Below, piece after piece: positions 61,739-64,000 of a stretch of DNA of 64,000 nt. Within the stretch, counting starts at the first letter, position 1. The number at the start of each line of letters is the position of its first letter. The notes under the pieces are model-generated. The model searched no databases. It saw nothing but the letters and a program-made list of their open reading frames with translations, and was not told where the DNA came from. This stretch comes from Fomes fomentarius (taxonomy: Eukaryota; Basidiomycota; Agaricomycetes; Polyporales; Polyporaceae). Location of the stretch: contig JABYQN010000002.1 in NCBI GenBank assembly GCA_022606135.1, forward strand, positions 1,798,001-1,862,000, read 5' to 3'. A program made the translations under genes and the position numbers.

Positions 61739-63032
61739 ATGGATTGTCCATCGCCTGCCCTTCCTCCCTCCACCTCTTCGCCTTTCGGAATGTTCAAACT
61801 CGGCCACGCTAGTGTTGATGGTCTTTCGTGTGTCGAATTGGCTAGTTGGCCATGCGAAGCCTGTCGGCCGTACATTCAATTCTTCCTGGGTCAGCCAACC
61901 TTCACGGGAGCGCGCACAGCCCCGGGTCCGTCATCGGCATTCTCCTCGCCCTTCTCCGATTACGTCTGGGTGCCTGCCCTCATTCCCCGATCACAGCTCG
62001 GTGGGTTCTGTCCCTGACTAACCTTGTGCTGTCCGCTGACTTTCTCGATTGACGGTTTTAGCTCTATACAACACCAGCACCGCTCCCGTACCGACGTTCA
62101 ACCAGCCCGCCAGTCCCGTTTGCAATCCAATCAACACGTCTCAGCCCGTCAGCCCAGATGCAGGTACAGATGTCAGCGGGAGCTCTACACCCCCTTCGAC
62201 ACTGCGCAAGACGCGAGGCGTGAAGATCGCTGTGTGTTCCCTTCATTCACGTCCCGCCCGAAGCTCGCGGATGACTCATCGCGTCTAGTGCACGAACTGC
62301 CAATATGCGAACAAGAAATGTGACGAAGGCCGCCCGTGCCGGCGCTGCGTAGTCAAGGGTCTCGGAGATACATGTGTCAGCGCAGAGCGGAAGCAAAGAC
62401 GGAGGGCTGTCAGACAGCTGCAGACTGCGACTGCTGCCATCACCGTGTCGGCGACTGAGGTGGAGCTTGATGCTCCTTCTGACAGGACGGGCGAGGGTAA
62501 GCGTCTAAGCTTTAGTGCTCGTCTTGTCTGTGGGGCATCTTTCTCACAGTCGTGGTGCGTTGCAGTAATGCCGATATCGACATCCATCCCGATACAGACT
62601 GCGACTTCAGTCTACGTCGCATCCGGAACGTCGTACGTCGATGACAGTCACGAGATGGCTGACGGCGCGAGCACCGTTTACAGCTACTCCGAGTCCGTTT
62701 CCTCAAGCAGCCCCGTCCTCACCGACTCCCTCGACGTTCATCTCGCCAATACCACCACTATCCCCAGCAGCGCCGCGACCATCGAGGACGACAACAACCA
62801 TGACCTACGCAGGAACGACGGTAACGTGCACGCACCCATGCAAGTGCCCAACTGCTCCTTTTATGCGGAATTTTGGCCCGTCTCACCTGCATGGCAGCAC
62901 CAGCAGCACCAGCAACAGTACTCGGGGTGGGACTACAGCGTCGGTGTCGGCGTCGATCTCAGTGCTAGCGAGCACTTTCCCATGCATACGCACCCCGATG
63001 CCGGCAAGTTTATGTCTGGTCAGCAGTTCTAG
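61739..63032 (+). CDS. Zn2Cys6-type DNA-binding protein
   Basis: A 368-aa probable transcription regulator in four exons: 61739-62000, 62062-62231, 62289-62496 and 62566-63032. The third exon starts exactly at the first Cys of a binuclear zinc cluster: residues 145-173 have Cys at 145, 148, 155, 161, 164 and 173, i.e. CX2CX6CX5CX2CX8C, with the usual basic residues and KKCDEGRPCRRC core. A basic stretch follows the cluster (ERKQRRR). The N-terminal 144 residues are Pro/Ser-rich, and the C-terminal part is Ser/Thr/Asp-rich then His/Gln-rich (WQHQQHQQQYSGW), which suggests activation regions. No fungal-specific middle homology region is seen, so it is a short atypical member. The cluster in mid-protein rather than near the N-terminus is common in mushroom fungi for this subtype. 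Targets are unknown. Confidence 0.8.
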
Positions 63033-63745
63033 TCTCTTTTTTATACGCTGACACGATCGGCACCCCCGTTCGTTTTGGCGCCACCGTCGTCCTGTCCTGG
63101 CCCACTACGTTCGTGGATCCAACCACGAGTCCTTGCGTATACTCCCCTACAGTCCGCCCATCGTGTACGAATACTACTATACTATTAGCCCACATGCACG
63201 TATATTTACAATCCTCCATCCACACATACACGTATATTCGCAATCCTCCATCGATGCCCATACCCATGCTCGTGTTTTTTACCCGCACCTACTGTGCTTG
63301 CGCAATTCCCGAAGTTATCGGATGCCTATGGTGACGTCATCATCGATCATCCGGCTATTGCCGCCAGGTATCCCACTCTCACGACCTTTCAGTACTTCAA
63401 GTTACAGTGCTTAGTTGGCTGACCATTCTCCAAACACAAGACGATTCCGTCCTGCACGGCCAGACCATATATGCCCGGAGACCTGACTATGACTTGACTG
63501 TCGAAGGATTATCGGTCAAACCTCGCGACAAGCGGCCAGCCACGAGGTGCTGCAACGGTGCTTCAAGTTCAAAGCGGTGGCTCACTCCAGCCGTCCTCAG
63601 ACACAGTTAGCGCCCGTCGAATCCTCCGTTCGTCGATGACAAACTTGCCGCGATGCTTCCTAGCCTAGAACGCTCCCACGACATGTTGGTGTTCTCCCGG
63701 TGTTCCCTTCCCTCGTGCCTGTCGCTCTGTCCTTGAACGAACTCC
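63033..63745. other. Intergenic, no gene recognised
   Basis: About 710 bp. Contains ACGTATATT and CACACATAC-type repeats near 63196-63240, possibly terminator sequence of the Zn2Cys6 gene. No gene recognised. Confidence 0.45.
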
Positions 63746-64000
63746 ATGGTCAGTGCAAAGACAGTTGTGCTTGTTACAAGATCCTCCAAGGGAGGCATCG
63801 GCATCAATCTGTACGTCCTCTCGTCTGATATCTGCCAGAACTCGCACTTATGGTGGTAGATGCGAGGCCTTCGCGGCCGCCCGAAAGCTGCAGGCACGCA
63901 CACTTACGCCATTTGGCTCTTGATGTGACCAGCGACGGCAATGTGAAGGACGTCGTCCAGGCTATCATAGCAGCTGAAGGTCCAATAGACATCCTCGTCA
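63746..64000 (+). pseudogene. Short-chain dehydrogenase (Ayr1-like), start of gene, appears degenerate; runs off the window
   Basis: The start of a Rossmann-fold oxidoreductase of the 1-acyl-dihydroxyacetone-phosphate-reductase-like type. Exon 1 (63746-63810) reads MVSAKTVVLVTRSSKGGIGI. Exon 2 begins at 63860 after a 49-bp intron with CEAFAA, and the frame RHLALDVTSDGNVKDVVQ..GPIDILV follows. Two things argue for decay. The cofactor motif TGxxxGxIG has Arg instead of its first Gly (VTRSSKGGIG). Between CEAFAA and RHLALDV only 11 residues remain where about 23 are expected, with a frame change, so that the exon 2 frame stops at 63921. Part of this could be an assembly error, but a simple one-base fix does not restore the missing residues. 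The rest lies outside the window. Confidence 0.5.

Overview
The window looks like nuclear DNA of a filamentous basidiomycete, most likely an Agaricomycete. Genes are split by many 50-65 bp GT..AG introns, the DNA is moderately GC-rich, and the recognisable proteins are fungal orthologues (Syo1, delta-COP, Trm6/Gcd10, UCS myosin chaperone, class I myosin, riboflavin synthase). They lie among families common in mushroom-forming fungi (HET proteins, REase-like hypotheticals, 2OG-oxygenase-like giants, P450 debris). A polypore-type genome is only a guess. All exon models were traced by eye from splice signals, reading-frame continuity and family similarity from memory; no database search was run.

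Layout. 1-5.6 kb: 3' end of a SYO1-like gene, then a TPX2-domain microtubule protein. 5.6-24.0 kb: an unusually gene-poor 18 kb stretch in which I support only one small gene (67 aa, 11203-11406, with a TATA-like box and a probable 3'UTR intron), some microsatellites and two inverted repeats. 24-29.5 kb: an accessory-looking block with a PD-(D/E)XK-like hypothetical, a secreted fasciclin protein and a HET-domain protein. 30.3-39.1 kb: a Kv-beta-type aldo/keto reductase, delta-COP, a Gfd2/YDR514C-like nuclease-fold protein and the ubiquitin-L40 fusion. 39.4-45.5 kb: a decayed P450, a truncated gene copy and its full-length relative, a large 2OG-oxygenase-like protein that seems to have lost its iron ligands. 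45.6-60.4 kb: dense housekeeping genes, TRM6 divergent from a UCS chaperone, then class I myosin, a coiled-coil protein, RIB5, a small one-helix membrane protein and a receptor-like protein with two NPFDD motifs. 61.7-64 kb: a Zn2Cys6 regulator and the start of a degenerate short-chain dehydrogenase.

How genes relate. The clearest functional pairing is the UCS chaperone (which folds myosin motors) lying 401 bp upstream of, and on the same strand as, class I myosin. The NPFDD membrane protein a few kb further could feed the same endocytic actin machinery, but that is inference.

Quality note. The ubiquitin-L40 gene, which should be intact, lacks exactly one C in a C-run, and so does the aldo/keto reductase. 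The assembly probably carries homopolymer deletions, so frameshifts elsewhere in the window should be read with that in mind.
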